From the NCBI GenBank assembly GCA_964469155.1, contig CAYXXU010000011.1, forward strand, positions 1 to 64,000: a stretch of 64,000 nucleotides of DNA, read 5' to 3'. Position numbers and translations under genes: made by a program. Positions 25,325 through 33,863 of this stretch are shown here, piece after piece; position 1 is the stretch's first letter, and the number at the start of each line of letters is the position of its first letter. The notes under the pieces were generated by a model. The model searched no databases and was not told where the DNA came from. It was given only the letters and a program-made list of their open reading frames with translations. Origin of the DNA: CAIWKO01 sp964469155 (GTDB lineage Bacteria; Bacteroidota; Bacteroidia; Bacteroidales; CAIWKO01).

Positions 25325-26431
25325 ATGACAAACACTATGAAAACAGTTTTTTTATCCGGCATTTTTACACTTTTTACGGTATGCTGCGCTATTCACCATA
25401 CGGTTGCACAGCAGGATCAGCAAAAAACCGGCCTGGAGGCTACTTCCAATTATGATTTTGTTCCGGGCGATAAAGTAATACTGTATGAAGATTTCAGCCA
25501 GGATGCCGTGGGCGATTTCCCGGCCTTATGGACCACCGATGTGCTGGGAGAGGTGAACACCCTGAATATTGCTCCCGGAAACTGGTTTAATCTAAACAGT
25601 ACGGAAGGCACCTACTGGTTTATGAAGGATATTGATTTTCCGAAAAACTTTATTATTGAATTTGATATCATACCCAAGAAAGGGGCTATGCGATATGCGG
25701 CCGACCTGGTGCTGTTCGGTGAAGATACGCATAGCGAGATGGATAAGAATGGCGACCCCGGTACTTGCGGTATCCATATCACAATAGCCAAAACCCTATG
25801 GGATACCAAGGGCTATAAGAAGGGGGCCAGTGAGAAACTAACCGGCTCGTCGACCAAAAACCTTGTGAAAGAAGAAAAGGTGAACCATGTGATTGTTTGG
25901 GTTCAGGGACGCAGGGTGCGCATTTACCATGAAGGTGCAAAAGTGATAGATCTGCCCACTAATATTTACGACGGATGTAAATTAAAGCGTATGTGCTTTA
26001 AACTGTATCGTGGCGCCTCATGCGGATCGTATATTTCGAACATAAAAATTACCAATGCAGCGCCTGATATGCGCAACAAGTTGTTAACCGAAGGCAAACT
26101 GGTTTCCTACGGTATTTATTTCGATGTGAACAAGGATGTAATTAAATCTGAATCGTACGGCACCCTGAAAGAAATTGCCGCGGTTCTGAATGAAGTGCCT
26201 GATGTAAAGGTTAAGATAGTGGGTCATACTGACAGCGATGGCGCCGATGCCACCAACCTTGACCTTTCGAAACGGCGTGCTGCTGCGGTAAAAGCCGAAT
26301 TGATAAAATCGTTTGGTGTGAAAGGTGATCGATTGGTTACAGATGGCGCCGGCGAATCGCAGGCGATCGCACCTAACGACACACCCTCAAACAAAGCGCT
26401 CAACCGCAGGGTGGAATTTTTGAAACTTTGA
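25325..26431 (+). CDS. OmpA-family outer membrane protein with N-terminal lectin-like region
   Basis: A 368-residue exported protein. The signal peptide is MKTVFLSGIFTLFTVCCAIHHTVAQ; a second ATG at 25337 gives a cleaner one than the ATG at 25325. Residues about 45-235 look like a jelly-roll (laminin-G/glucanase-like) domain (VILYEDFSQDAVGDFPALW ... RVRIYHEGAKVIDLP). The C-terminal 110 residues are an OmpA peptidoglycan-binding domain (IYFDVNKDVIKSESYGTLKEIA, VKIVGHTDSDG, LSKRRAAAVKAEL, LNRRVEFLKL). It probably anchors the outer membrane to the cell wall. A paired-palindrome operator-like region lies upstream and a terminator follows. Confidence 0.85.
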   Translation: MTNTMKTVFLSGIFTLFTVCCAIHHTVAQQDQQKTGLEATSNYDFVPGDKVILYEDFSQDAVGDFPALWTTDVLGEVNTLNIAPGNWFNLNSTEGTYWFMKDIDFPKNFIIEFDIIPKKGAMRYAADLVLFGEDTHSEMDKNGDPGTCGIHITIAKTLWDTKGYKKGASEKLTGSSTKNLVKEEKVNHVIVWVQGRRVRIYHEGAKVIDLPTNIYDGCKLKRMCFKLYRGASCGSYISNIKITNAAPDMRNKLLTEGKLVSYGIYFDVNKDVIKSESYGTLKEIAAVLNEVPDVKVKIVGHTDSDGADATNLDLSKRRAAAVKAELIKSFGVKGDRLVTDGAGESQAIAPNDTPSNKALNRRVEFLKL

Positions 26432-26455
26432 AAGAGCACATGAAAGGTTGGTGAT

Positions 26456-26483
26456 AAAAAAAGCCGCCCAAAGGCGGCTTTTT
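26456..26483. terminator. Bidirectional terminator
   Basis: AAGCCGCC (26461-26468), loop CAAA, GGCGGCTT (26473-26480), with A on the left and T on the right. It serves the convergent OmpA-like and DUF4190-like genes. Confidence 0.85.
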
Positions 26484-26501
26484 ACTAACAAAAACATAAT
26501 C

Positions 26502-26861
26502 TTACATATTTGCCAGAGCAGCGCCACCAACAATAGTCATAATGATAGCAATAATTAAAAATATTGCATTCAGAATGATTCCAACAAGGCCTAAAATTTT
26601 TCCAACTTTAGCAATGCTATATGAGCCTTGTTTGTATTGTCCGGGAGCTCCTTCAAAAGCAAGCATGGCTTTTTTACCTTTTCCCATACCCATAATGGCA
26701 AAAATCAGGCAAAGGATATTCAGAATTAATCCCACTATCGGAATCCAGAAATACCAGCAAACTACTAGGGCAATAATGCTGAAAACCAGCGATCCTACTG
26801 CGCCGGGTACGGGTGGCAATAAATTTGATTGTGGTTGTGTGTTTGTGTTTTGTTCTTCCAT
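26502..26861 (-). CDS. Small membrane protein, DUF4190-like (paralogue 4)
   Basis: A 119-residue membrane protein related to the trio at 22.4-23.5 kb. It has a short polar N-terminus rich in Asn and Gln (MEEQNTNTQPQSN), a helix pair (LVFSIIALVVCWYFWIPIVGLILNILCLIFAIMGMG), a basic loop with GKGKKAM and GQYKQGSYSIAKVGKI, and a last helix pair (GLVGIILNAIFLIIAIIM). The WYFWIPIVGLIL part resembles paralogue 3. The ATG at 26861 is preferred; an upstream extension would add 34 residues unlike the family. Function unknown. Confidence 0.65.
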   Translation of the reverse strand: MEEQNTNTQPQSNLLPPVPGAVGSLVFSIIALVVCWYFWIPIVGLILNILCLIFAIMGMGKGKKAMLAFEGAPGQYKQGSYSIAKVGKILGLVGIILNAIFLIIAIIMTIVGGAALANM

Positions 26862-26980
26862 AATTTTTTGATTTAAAGTTAATATTTCATACAAAGGAAA
26901 TAATTTTTCACATTGAATCAAATTTTTTGAAACTTTTTTTTCCACAATGCGTTTTACTACCAAACCTCATTAACTGTTTT

Positions 26981-27412
26981 ATGCCTGAAATTGCCCCGAT
27001 AGCTTCCCAAACCCGCCGAAATCGACCAGTTGTGCTCACTCTGCTGTGCATACTTAGTTTTATTTCGAACGGTTTGTTGGTCATGGTTGGCCTGGCAGGA
27101 ATTTTTTCATCGGGCTATATTTCTGAACTGATGGAAAAATATTCAGGCGGTTACGAATCCTTTGGCTATGAATTGCTGCTGGTGCTATCATTTACCATAT
27201 TGCTGATATTCGGCCTCAAGTTGTGGGGAGCCATATTAATGTTTTTAGGACGTAAAGGCGGATACATCTTGTACCTGATCCCTGCCGGATTGCTAATGAT
27301 ATTCAATATTGTGCTGATATTCGCCACCTATAACTTTTTTGCCATAGGCTATTTATTGATCAGCATAGTTTTTATTGTGCTTTACGGCATCTTTTTAAAA
27401 CATTTAAATTAA
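26981..27412 (+). CDS. Hypothetical four-helix membrane protein
   Basis: A 143-residue integral membrane protein. A polar N-terminus (MPEIAPIASQTRRNRPVV) is followed by about four hydrophobic helices. Its style resembles the small membrane proteins at 30566 and 30998 (helix, SG-rich turn, then LFGLKLWGAILMFLGRKGGYILYLI here and LFGSSLTGAILMFRSRKIGYWIYVI at 30566), so they are probably paralogues. The ATG at 26981 is chosen; the only earlier in-frame start is TTG. No function known. Confidence 0.55.
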   Translation: MPEIAPIASQTRRNRPVVLTLLCILSFISNGLLVMVGLAGIFSSGYISELMEKYSGGYESFGYELLLVLSFTILLIFGLKLWGAILMFLGRKGGYILYLIPAGLLMIFNIVLIFATYNFFAIGYLLISIVFIVLYGIFLKHLN

Positions 27413-27462
27413 CCTCACATGGAAATAAAATAACCCCCAATATCCCTTAATTTTTGTCCCCC

Positions 27463-27497
27463 AAAAAAACAACCGGAATTTTCGGTTGTTTTTTTTT
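27463..27497 (+). terminator. Rho-independent terminator
   Basis: AACAACCG (27468-27475) and CGGTTGTT (27483-27490) with a seven-base loop, A-run before and nine T after. Confidence 0.85.
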
Positions 27498-27516
27498 ATT
27501 ATCACCTATTAATTTA

Positions 27517-27524
27517 TACATTTG
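27517..27524 (+). promoter_or_regulatory. Promoter -7 element of DUF47-pit operon
   Basis: TACATTTG, an exact consensus match, 18 bases before the ATG at 27543 and directly after a terminator. Confidence 0.55.
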
Positions 27525-27542
27525 CGGAGAAATTTTTTTACC

Positions 27543-28193
27543 ATGAAATTTAATTCGTTAATCCAATTTTTAGTTCCTAAAGAAACTAAATTTTATAACC
27601 TCTTCGAAGGAGTTGCCGAAAATGTAGAAAAGGGAGCGGTGTTGCTCAATAAACTATTATTGCTTATCGAAAATGAAGAGGAAAAACAAAACCTTATTTA
27701 TCAGATAAAACAATGCGAAGAAAAAGGCGACGACCTGACGCACACCATTTTTGACGAACTGAACAAAACTTTTATCACCCCATTCGACCGCGAAGATATT
27801 CAGCAACTAACTTCATCGCTCGACGATGTGCTGGATTATATTAACTCGTGTGCCAAACGCATAGAATTGTATAAAATTTCAAAACTGCCCATCAACACCA
27901 TAGAAATATCTGAATTGCTGGTATTGGCAAGCCGTGAATTAAAGACGGCTATTAAGGAATTGCGCAACCTGAAACATCCGCAATTAATTAAAAAAGCCTG
28001 TATCCGCCTAAACGAAATCGAAAACCAGGTTGACGACCTTTACTACATGTCAATCTCCGATCTTTTCGAAAACGAAAAAGATGCCATAGCCTTAATAAAA
28101 AAAGATGCTATGCTGAAAACACTGGAAACCGCTACTGATAAAGCAGAAGATGTTTCAGATGTATTAAAATCCATTATTGTAAAGGTCGCTTAA
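27543..28193 (+). CDS. DUF47 (PhoU-like) phosphate transport accessory protein
   Basis: A 216-residue all-helical cytoplasmic protein of the DUF47/TIGR00153 family, distant relatives of PhoU that bind metal and modulate low-affinity phosphate transport. Typical features are FLVPKETKFYNLFEGVAENV at the start, CEEKGDDLTHTIFDELNKTFITPFDREDI (the E..D and D..REDI metal-ligand region), and DDLYYMSISDLF. The ATG at 27543 matches the usual MKFN start; an earlier in-frame codon at 27522 lies in the promoter. It is 11 bases upstream of the Pit transporter gene, the standard pairing. Confidence 0.9.
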   Translation: MKFNSLIQFLVPKETKFYNLFEGVAENVEKGAVLLNKLLLLIENEEEKQNLIYQIKQCEEKGDDLTHTIFDELNKTFITPFDREDIQQLTSSLDDVLDYINSCAKRIELYKISKLPINTIEISELLVLASRELKTAIKELRNLKHPQLIKKACIRLNEIENQVDDLYYMSISDLFENEKDAIALIKKDAMLKTLETATDKAEDVSDVLKSIIVKVA

Positions 28194-28204
28194 CAAAGCT
28201 TTTG

Positions 28205-29200
28205 ATGTTAATTCTGGTAATCATTACCATTGCCATTGCCTTTGCCTATGATTTTCTGAATGGTATGAACGATGCCGGCAACTCAATTGCCACCATAGTT
28301 GCCACCAATGTATTATCGCCCAAGCTGGCTGTATTGTGGGCTGCTTTTTTTAATTTTATTGCTTTTCTGATATTGGGTACTCATGTTGCCACCACCATTG
28401 GAAAAGGAGTTATTGTTCCCGAGGTTGTTAAAGGCGATGCGCTTTTTATCCTCTGTTCCCTGCTCGGAGCCGGCACATGGGTATTGATATGCGGGTTAAA
28501 TGGCATACCCAACAGTGTTTCGCATGCACTTATCGGAGGTATTATCGGACCGGCCCTCATTAAAGGCGGATTCATGGCTGTATATGGATGGGGGCTTTTT
28601 AAAATCGTTATATTTATTGCACTGGCTCCGGTATTTGGTTTTATCATAGGATATTTTTTCATGATACTTACCTTATTGATCTGGGGGAAAAAGCCACCGC
28701 TGAAAATAGACCGTTATTTCAGGGTATTGCAGCTTGTTTCCTCTGCTGCATTCAGCATAGGTCATGGCGGCAACGATGCCCAGAAAACCATGGGAATAGT
28801 GCTGATGTTGCTTATCGGAACGGGTTATTTACCTGCCAATGCCGATGTTCCTGTTTGGGTTATTTTATGTGCGCAAACCTGTATTTCGATGGGAACATTA
28901 TTTGGCGCCTGGAAAATTATCAGAACATTGGGCGCCGGGCTTACCAATCTGAAACCCATTGGAGGTTTTTGTGCTGAAACCGCCGGTGCGCTTACTTTGT
29001 TCGGAGTTACCCTTGCAGGGATACCGGTCAGCACCACTCACACCATTACAGGAGCCATTATGGGTGTTGGAGTAACCAAACGTGCCAGCGCCGTAAAATG
29101 GAAACTGGCCGGAAACATTGTTATTGCCTGGATTCTTACCATTCCGGCCACAATTCTTCTTTCGGGCATATTATATTTTATTGTAAGCCTGTTCAGATAA
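28205..29200 (+). CDS. pit: Inorganic phosphate transporter, Pit family
   Basis: A low-affinity, proton-coupled phosphate carrier in the inner membrane, 331 residues with about 8-10 helices. The two inverted signature repeats are visible: FLNGMNDAGNSIATIVAT near residue 20 with PNSVSHALIGG, and GGNDAQKTMGI with VSTTHTITGAIMG in the second half. The ATG at 28205 is used; an overlapping TTG at 28202 is less likely. It is paired with the upstream DUF47 gene, which supports a phosphate (or metal-phosphate) uptake role. Confidence 0.92.
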   Translation: MLILVIITIAIAFAYDFLNGMNDAGNSIATIVATNVLSPKLAVLWAAFFNFIAFLILGTHVATTIGKGVIVPEVVKGDALFILCSLLGAGTWVLICGLNGIPNSVSHALIGGIIGPALIKGGFMAVYGWGLFKIVIFIALAPVFGFIIGYFFMILTLLIWGKKPPLKIDRYFRVLQLVSSAAFSIGHGGNDAQKTMGIVLMLLIGTGYLPANADVPVWVILCAQTCISMGTLFGAWKIIRTLGAGLTNLKPIGGFCAETAGALTLFGVTLAGIPVSTTHTITGAIMGVGVTKRASAVKWKLAGNIVIAWILTIPATILLSGILYFIVSLFR

Positions 29201-29261
29201 ATTTCGTATCTTTATTTTTCAAACCTCATTGGGTTTTTCACGTATAAACTGAAAATAATCC

Positions 29262-30533
29262 ATGGATCAACTGATTCAAATTTTTCCTCAAGAGCTCATC
29301 AATTTTTTATTGGTTACTCTGTTTTCGTTGCTAATAGGACTTTCGCAACGCAGGTTGCATAATACCAGCGACGATTCCCGTCTGTTTGGCACCGACCGTA
29401 CTTTTACCTTTATCGGACTGCTGGGATATATTCTTTACATCATAGAGCCCGAATTTCACTATCTGTTTATGGGAGGCGGTTTGGTTCTGGCTATTTTTCT
29501 GGCCATCAATTATTATTTCAAGGTTTCTTTGCATAAAGATCTGGGGCTTACAACAGTGGTTATTGCACTTATAACCTATTGTATGGCGCCATTGGTAATA
29601 ACACAGCCTTCCTGGCTAACCATTCTGGTGGTCGTAACCGTTCTGATCTTTACCGAACTCAAAGAAACTTTCACCTCATTCTCTCAGAAAATAGCCAAAG
29701 AAGAATTCATTACCCTGGCCAAATTCCTTATTATAGCGGGTATTATTTTACCGATTGTCCCCAACGAACCGTTTGTGTCTTTTGTGACACTTACGCCATA
29801 TAAAGTTTGGCTGGCCGTGGTGGTTATTTCAAGCATTTCGTACCTGAGTTATCTCATCAAAAATTATATTTTTCCGAAATCGGGCATAATCATCTCAGGG
29901 ATATTGGGCGGAATGTATAGTAGCACGGCCACAACGGTTATTCTGGCAAAAAAGAGCAAAGAAAATACTTTACAAAAAAACAATTATGGCTCGGCAATTA
30001 TATTGGCCACTGCCATGATGTATCTGCGAATTGCCATTTTGATGATGTTGTTTAATATTACTTTGTTCAGACATAATTTCATTATTTTTCTTATTATGTT
30101 TCTGCTCTCCCTGGCAATCGGAATTGTAGTTTTCTTTTATCAGCACAAGCAGGATGAAGTCGCCGAAATTAGTTTACTAAGAGATCGCAACCCATTGGAG
30201 TTTAAGGTTGCCATGCTGTTTATGGTTTTATTTGTATCGTTTTCGTTCATTACGTATTTCGCATTGCAGTATTTTGGCAACAACGGGCTGAATGCATTGT
30301 CGGTTATAGTGGGAGTAACCGATATTGATCCCTTTCTGATTACGCTTTTCGGAGGTAAATATAATGTAAGTATTGAGCTGTTGTCTCGGGCTACTTTTCA
30401 GGCAATTATCAGCAACAATGTTCTCAAACTCATTTATGCACTGAGTTTCTCGGGAAAACATATCCGCTTGCCGCTGATTATTGGTTTTGGGATTATAATT
30501 ATAGTCAATCTGATACTTTTACTTTTTATCTGA
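29262..30533 (+). CDS. MgtC/SapB and DUF4010 membrane protein
   Basis: A 423-residue polytopic inner-membrane protein with about 12 hydrophobic helices. The N-terminal part (LFSLLIGLSQRRLHN, GTDRTFTFIGLLGYIL) is the MgtC/SapB domain. The remainder (GIILPIVPNEPF, VISSISYLSYLIKNYIFPKSGIIISGILGGMYSSTATTVILA) is DUF4010. Family members are linked to magnesium limitation or ion homeostasis, but the biochemical role is unknown. It starts 62 bases after pit, possibly the same transcript. TATCTTTA near 29207 is only a poor promoter match. Confidence 0.85.
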   Translation: MDQLIQIFPQELINFLLVTLFSLLIGLSQRRLHNTSDDSRLFGTDRTFTFIGLLGYILYIIEPEFHYLFMGGGLVLAIFLAINYYFKVSLHKDLGLTTVVIALITYCMAPLVITQPSWLTILVVVTVLIFTELKETFTSFSQKIAKEEFITLAKFLIIAGIILPIVPNEPFVSFVTLTPYKVWLAVVVISSISYLSYLIKNYIFPKSGIIISGILGGMYSSTATTVILAKKSKENTLQKNNYGSAIILATAMMYLRIAILMMLFNITLFRHNFIIFLIMFLLSLAIGIVVFFYQHKQDEVAEISLLRDRNPLEFKVAMLFMVLFVSFSFITYFALQYFGNNGLNALSVIVGVTDIDPFLITLFGGKYNVSIELLSRATFQAIISNNVLKLIYALSFSGKHIRLPLIIGFGIIIIVNLILLLFI

Positions 30534-30565
30534 TATTTTTCGGATATTTGTATTAATAATTTCTC

Positions 30566-30991
30566 ATGGAATTCGAAGAAAAATATGCCGGTATCGCAGA
30601 TCGTCCGGTAAAATTTAATAACCTGAAAAAGCTATGCCTCATCACGATATTATTTAGTGGCAGCATGACCTTGTTTTCGTTTGGCGGATTGTTTATTTCG
30701 GGCTGGATGGCAAATTATATCAATTTGTACGTCAAAGGATTCTACAACGTGGGCGGAACTGTATTTTTTCTGTTTTTTCTGGGAACTTTCGTGCTTTTCG
30801 GAAGCTCGCTTACCGGGGCCATACTCATGTTTCGTTCCCGGAAGATAGGTTACTGGATTTATGTTATAGCCAATGGGATTATGGTCTTTCTGTCTTTTTT
30901 TGTGGTAATGAACTTTATAAATATTCTTTTTATGGTTGGCAGTGCCTTATTTATCATTCTTTTTACAATTCAAAAAAAGCATTTAACCTAA
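30566..30991 (+). CDS. Hypothetical four-helix membrane protein
   Basis: A 141-residue membrane protein with about four helices (residues about 25-48, 65-90, 97-115, 118-136). It shares the pattern LFGSSLTGAILMFRSRKIGYWIYVI with the protein at 26981. A near-consensus GATATTTG (30543-30550) could drive it. The next gene follows six bases after its stop. No family function recognised. Confidence 0.55.
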   Translation: MEFEEKYAGIADRPVKFNNLKKLCLITILFSGSMTLFSFGGLFISGWMANYINLYVKGFYNVGGTVFFLFFLGTFVLFGSSLTGAILMFRSRKIGYWIYVIANGIMVFLSFFVVMNFINILFMVGSALFIILFTIQKKHLT

Positions 30992-30997
30992 ACTGCC

Positions 30998-31450
30998 ATG
31001 GAAGAACAAGCCAATGAAAATAAACACAAGAGATATGTCTTCCTGTATATCTTAGGTGTTTTAAGTGTTCTGGCAAATCTGGTTTATATTTTTATCAATA
31101 TTATTCTTTTGTCAGGTAGCTCCCTTGCGGGGTGGTTAGTAACTGTTCCCATTATCGATACGATTACTGAAGAAGAATTTCACGGCAATTATGTGTATTT
31201 CTTTATAAAGATCGTCCTGCACGTATTTTGCATTTATTCAGTCAGTTTACTATTACAGATGAAGCGAAGAGGGTTCTTTTATTATCTGGGGGCCCAATTG
31301 ATTCTGCTTTTGATCCCTTTTCTGTTTCTGACCAGTCTTGGCTTTTCATATCTTTTGATCAGTGCCGGGGTTTCGTCTGTATTCAGTTTTTTCTTTATCA
31401 TGTTGTTTTCGCTTTATATTCCCAGGATGTCACAAAATAAAAATCCCTGA
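30998..31450 (+). CDS. Hypothetical four-helix membrane protein
   Basis: A 150-residue membrane protein with a polar N-terminus (MEEQANENKHKR) and four hydrophobic helices (GVLSVLANLVYIFINIILL, FFIKIVLHVFCIYSVSLLL, LGAQLILLLIPFLFL, SVFSFFFIMLFSLYI). It is transcribed with the 30566 gene and probably distantly related to it. Its last codons form the left arm of the terminator at 31440-31469. Confidence 0.55.
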   Translation: MEEQANENKHKRYVFLYILGVLSVLANLVYIFINIILLSGSSLAGWLVTVPIIDTITEEEFHGNYVYFFIKIVLHVFCIYSVSLLLQMKRRGFFYYLGAQLILLLIPFLFLTSLGFSYLLISAGVSSVFSFFFIMLFSLYIPRMSQNKNP

Positions 31451-31469
31451 AATTTCTTCCAGGGATTTT
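31440..31469. terminator. Bidirectional terminator overlapping a stop codon
   Basis: AAAATCCCTG (31440-31449) pairs perfectly with CAGGGATTTT (31460-31469). It lies between convergent genes, and the left arm includes the TGA of the 30998 gene. Confidence 0.8.
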
Positions 31470-31497
31470 CTGCGTGAAAGTGCATTAAAACTTCAAA

Positions 31498-33303
31498 TTA
31501 TAGCAATCCGCCGTTTTTATAGATTTGGTATTGTGCATCATAAAACTTATTGATCACGGAGGTTTTATGGTTCTCAAGATTTGTGATCTCGCCGCGTAAA
31601 AAATCAATTTTCACCCTATCGCCATCATTTAATCCGATTTGTTCAAGCATGTCGGGTTTATAAGTAAGTATTGGAAAAGCTGCATTGATGGCATTTCTTT
31701 CGTAAATAGCGCCGTATGATTCAGCCAATATGCAAGAAATACCCAAAGAAATAAAACAATCTACCGCTTGCTGACGTGAACTGCCGGCACCAAAATTTTT
31801 TGCAGTGATAATAATATCCCCGGCTTGTGCTTTCTTTGCAAAATCTTCATATCCCTTTAAATTATCGAAAGAATATTGCCCCATTTCTTTGATATCAGTA
31901 ATAGTCAGATAACGGTTATGGTAAATCATATCGGTGTCGATATCATCCTTTTTAATGATCCATACCCTGCCTTGCACAACCGCAGGTTTTTCTGTTTTAC
32001 CTATGGCGTCTGTTTTTAAGGATGGTTTCATTATCCCAAGTTTGCCAAAAGTGGCCGGCTCTTGTGGAAGTTGTTCGGGAGTGGTTATAAAACCAGCCAC
32101 AGCAGAAGCTGCAACAATAGCAGGTGAGGCCAGATATACAAAACCTTTTCCCTGTTTCCCGTCAAAATTACGGTTACCGGTGCTGATGGTAACTTCCTGG
32201 GGTCCGTTTTGTCCGACCTGGCCGGCAGCACAACCGGCGCAACCTGCGTTGGACACCATAGCTCCGGCATCTTTAAATATTTTAATCAAGCCTTCATCCA
32301 TAGCCTGATTCCATATGGCATCGGTTGAAGGGACAACTTTTAATACAACCCCCGGTGCCACTTTTTTACCTTTCAGGATATTGGCTGCGATCTGAAGGTC
32401 TTCGATTCTTCCGTTGGTACAACTTCCGATAAAGGCGGAATCTATTTTGGTTCCTTTTACTGAGTCAACAGAAGTATCATCATGCGGATGGCCAGGTTTG
32501 GCCACCATAGGAACAAATTTGCTGATATCGATGGTGTGTTCCTGTTCATAAACGGCATCATCATCGGCCAAAATAGGATCAATTTGTTTTCCTGTTATCT
32601 TTTCAAAATGGCTGATTATCTCTTGGGTAGGGGTAAAGAAAATAATGATAGCACCCATTTCAGTTGCCATGGATGAAATAGTAATCCTTTCGTCGAGCGT
32701 CAGTTTGTCGGCTTCTTCCCCATAGATCTCAACTGAGAAACCGAGCAATTTGTTTGCACCAAATATTCCAAGCAGGTTCAGTACAATATCTTTGGCTGCC
32801 ACATTGGCAGGACGCTTACCTACCAGGTTTATCTTAACCGATTGCGGAACCTTGAACCATACATAGCCTTTAGCCCATGCGGCAGCAATGTCCTGATCAC
32901 CCATCCCTTGTCCGAAGGATCCAATTGCACCCATAATATTGGCATGCGAATCGGTAGAAACAAATGTGCTTCCCGGCCATGCCAGTCCGCTATCAATGGC
33001 CAGATGTGTTCCGATTCCTCTGTCGACATCATAAACCCTGATTCCGTTTTCCCTTGCATATTGCCTGCAGTAGTGTTGGTTGGCAGCGTATTTTTGGTCG
33101 GAGCCTCCCGGGTTACAATCAAATGTAAATACGGTTTTGGTCGAATCTGCGGTGGTAAGCCCGTTGTCCAGGAGATTTTTTACCACATTGGCCCCGCCAA
33201 AATCACGTGCAGCACGTGTATCAATAAAAACGTCGATAATGTCATCAGGTTTAACGGTTCCCTGATTCGAATGTTTTGCCAGAATTTTTTCTATTATTGT
33301 CAT
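31498..33303 (-). CDS. Fused aconitase-family hydratase (LeuC-LeuD type)
   Basis: A 601-residue [4Fe-4S] hydro-lyase of the isopropylmalate/homoaconitate group, with large and small subunits joined in one chain. The large-subunit part (residues about 1-415) has the three cluster cysteines at 295 (SCTNGRIEDL), 355 and 358 (NAGCAGCAAG), plus STDSHANIMGAIGSFGQGMGDQD. After a linker, the LeuD part starts near residue 445 with DDIDTDMIYHNRYL and carries FGAGSSRQQAVD. The reaction should isomerise a 2- or 3-hydroxy acid: isopropylmalate, homoaconitate, or citrate/isocitrate. No leuA or leuB lies beside it. The IDH/IMDH-like gene 3.2 kb upstream on the same strand is the natural partner. The substrate is unresolved. 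Confidence 0.88.
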   Translation of the reverse strand: MTIIEKILAKHSNQGTVKPDDIIDVFIDTRAARDFGGANVVKNLLDNGLTTADSTKTVFTFDCNPGGSDQKYAANQHYCRQYARENGIRVYDVDRGIGTHLAIDSGLAWPGSTFVSTDSHANIMGAIGSFGQGMGDQDIAAAWAKGYVWFKVPQSVKINLVGKRPANVAAKDIVLNLLGIFGANKLLGFSVEIYGEEADKLTLDERITISSMATEMGAIIIFFTPTQEIISHFEKITGKQIDPILADDDAVYEQEHTIDISKFVPMVAKPGHPHDDTSVDSVKGTKIDSAFIGSCTNGRIEDLQIAANILKGKKVAPGVVLKVVPSTDAIWNQAMDEGLIKIFKDAGAMVSNAGCAGCAAGQVGQNGPQEVTISTGNRNFDGKQGKGFVYLASPAIVAASAVAGFITTPEQLPQEPATFGKLGIMKPSLKTDAIGKTEKPAVVQGRVWIIKKDDIDTDMIYHNRYLTITDIKEMGQYSFDNLKGYEDFAKKAQAGDIIITAKNFGAGSSRQQAVDCFISLGISCILAESYGAIYERNAINAAFPILTYKPDMLEQIGLNDGDRVKIDFLRGEITNLENHKTSVINKFYDAQYQIYKNGGLL

Positions 33304-33421
33304 TGTGTTTTATTTTTATGTTTAATTATTATTCATTTTTTAGTTAATTAAGTGGATTTAGGCAATTAAGTTAATTAAGTAAGAGGTTCATGGAATTGAG
33401 AATTACGAAAGGAAACATTGA

Positions 33422-33790
33422 TTAATTATTTTGTTTTTGATTTTTCAAATATAATATATACCCGTTTAAAATTTTAATGCAATCCTGGATTTGTAATTTG
33501 ATTTCATCGAAGGTTATTTCATCAATATATTTCTCATCCAAGGCACAATAGATATGGTCGAGACACTCAACCATCGAACCTCTGGCCTGCCTGCAAAACT
33601 GAATGTTTTCCTGATAATGAAACCTGCCGTATCCTTCCGCAATGTTTGCGGTGCATGATCTGGAAGCTCTGATTAATTGATCAGATAAGCGAAATTTCTC
33701 ATCTTGTGGCAGACTTTTAACCAGAATAGAAATTCTCTTCCTTAATTCACGTGAATGTTTCCAGGCTTCTAAATCTTCCAACCCACTCAT
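33422..33790 (-). CDS. Four-helix bundle protein (23S rRNA intervening-sequence type)
   Basis: A 122-residue helical protein of the TIGR02436/IVS family, first found in intervening sequences of 23S rRNA but also common as a free chromosomal gene, as here. Family signatures are LEAWKHSRELRKRI, LSDQLIRASRSCTANIAEGYGR and QFCRQARGSMVECLDHI. It is a small soluble protein that forms pentamers in solved structures; its function is unknown. It lies between the HD-like gene and the fused hydratase gene, on the same strand. It may be a late insertion, since TTAATTAAG-type short repeats flank it. Confidence 0.88.
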   Translation of the reverse strand: MSGLEDLEAWKHSRELRKRISILVKSLPQDEKFRLSDQLIRASRSCTANIAEGYGRFHYQENIQFCRQARGSMVECLDHIYCALDEKYIDEITFDEIKLQIQDCIKILNGYILYLKNQKQNN

Positions 33791-33863
33791 AATTAATCTA
33801 TTTAACTTATAGACATTCTCAACTTAATAAACCTAATTACTCAATTATTTATTTACCTCCTGA

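Noticed and set aside
33422..33790. Intervening sequence within a 23S rRNA gene
   Set aside because: The flanking DNA is protein-coding and contains no rRNA sequence; this is a free chromosomal copy of the family.
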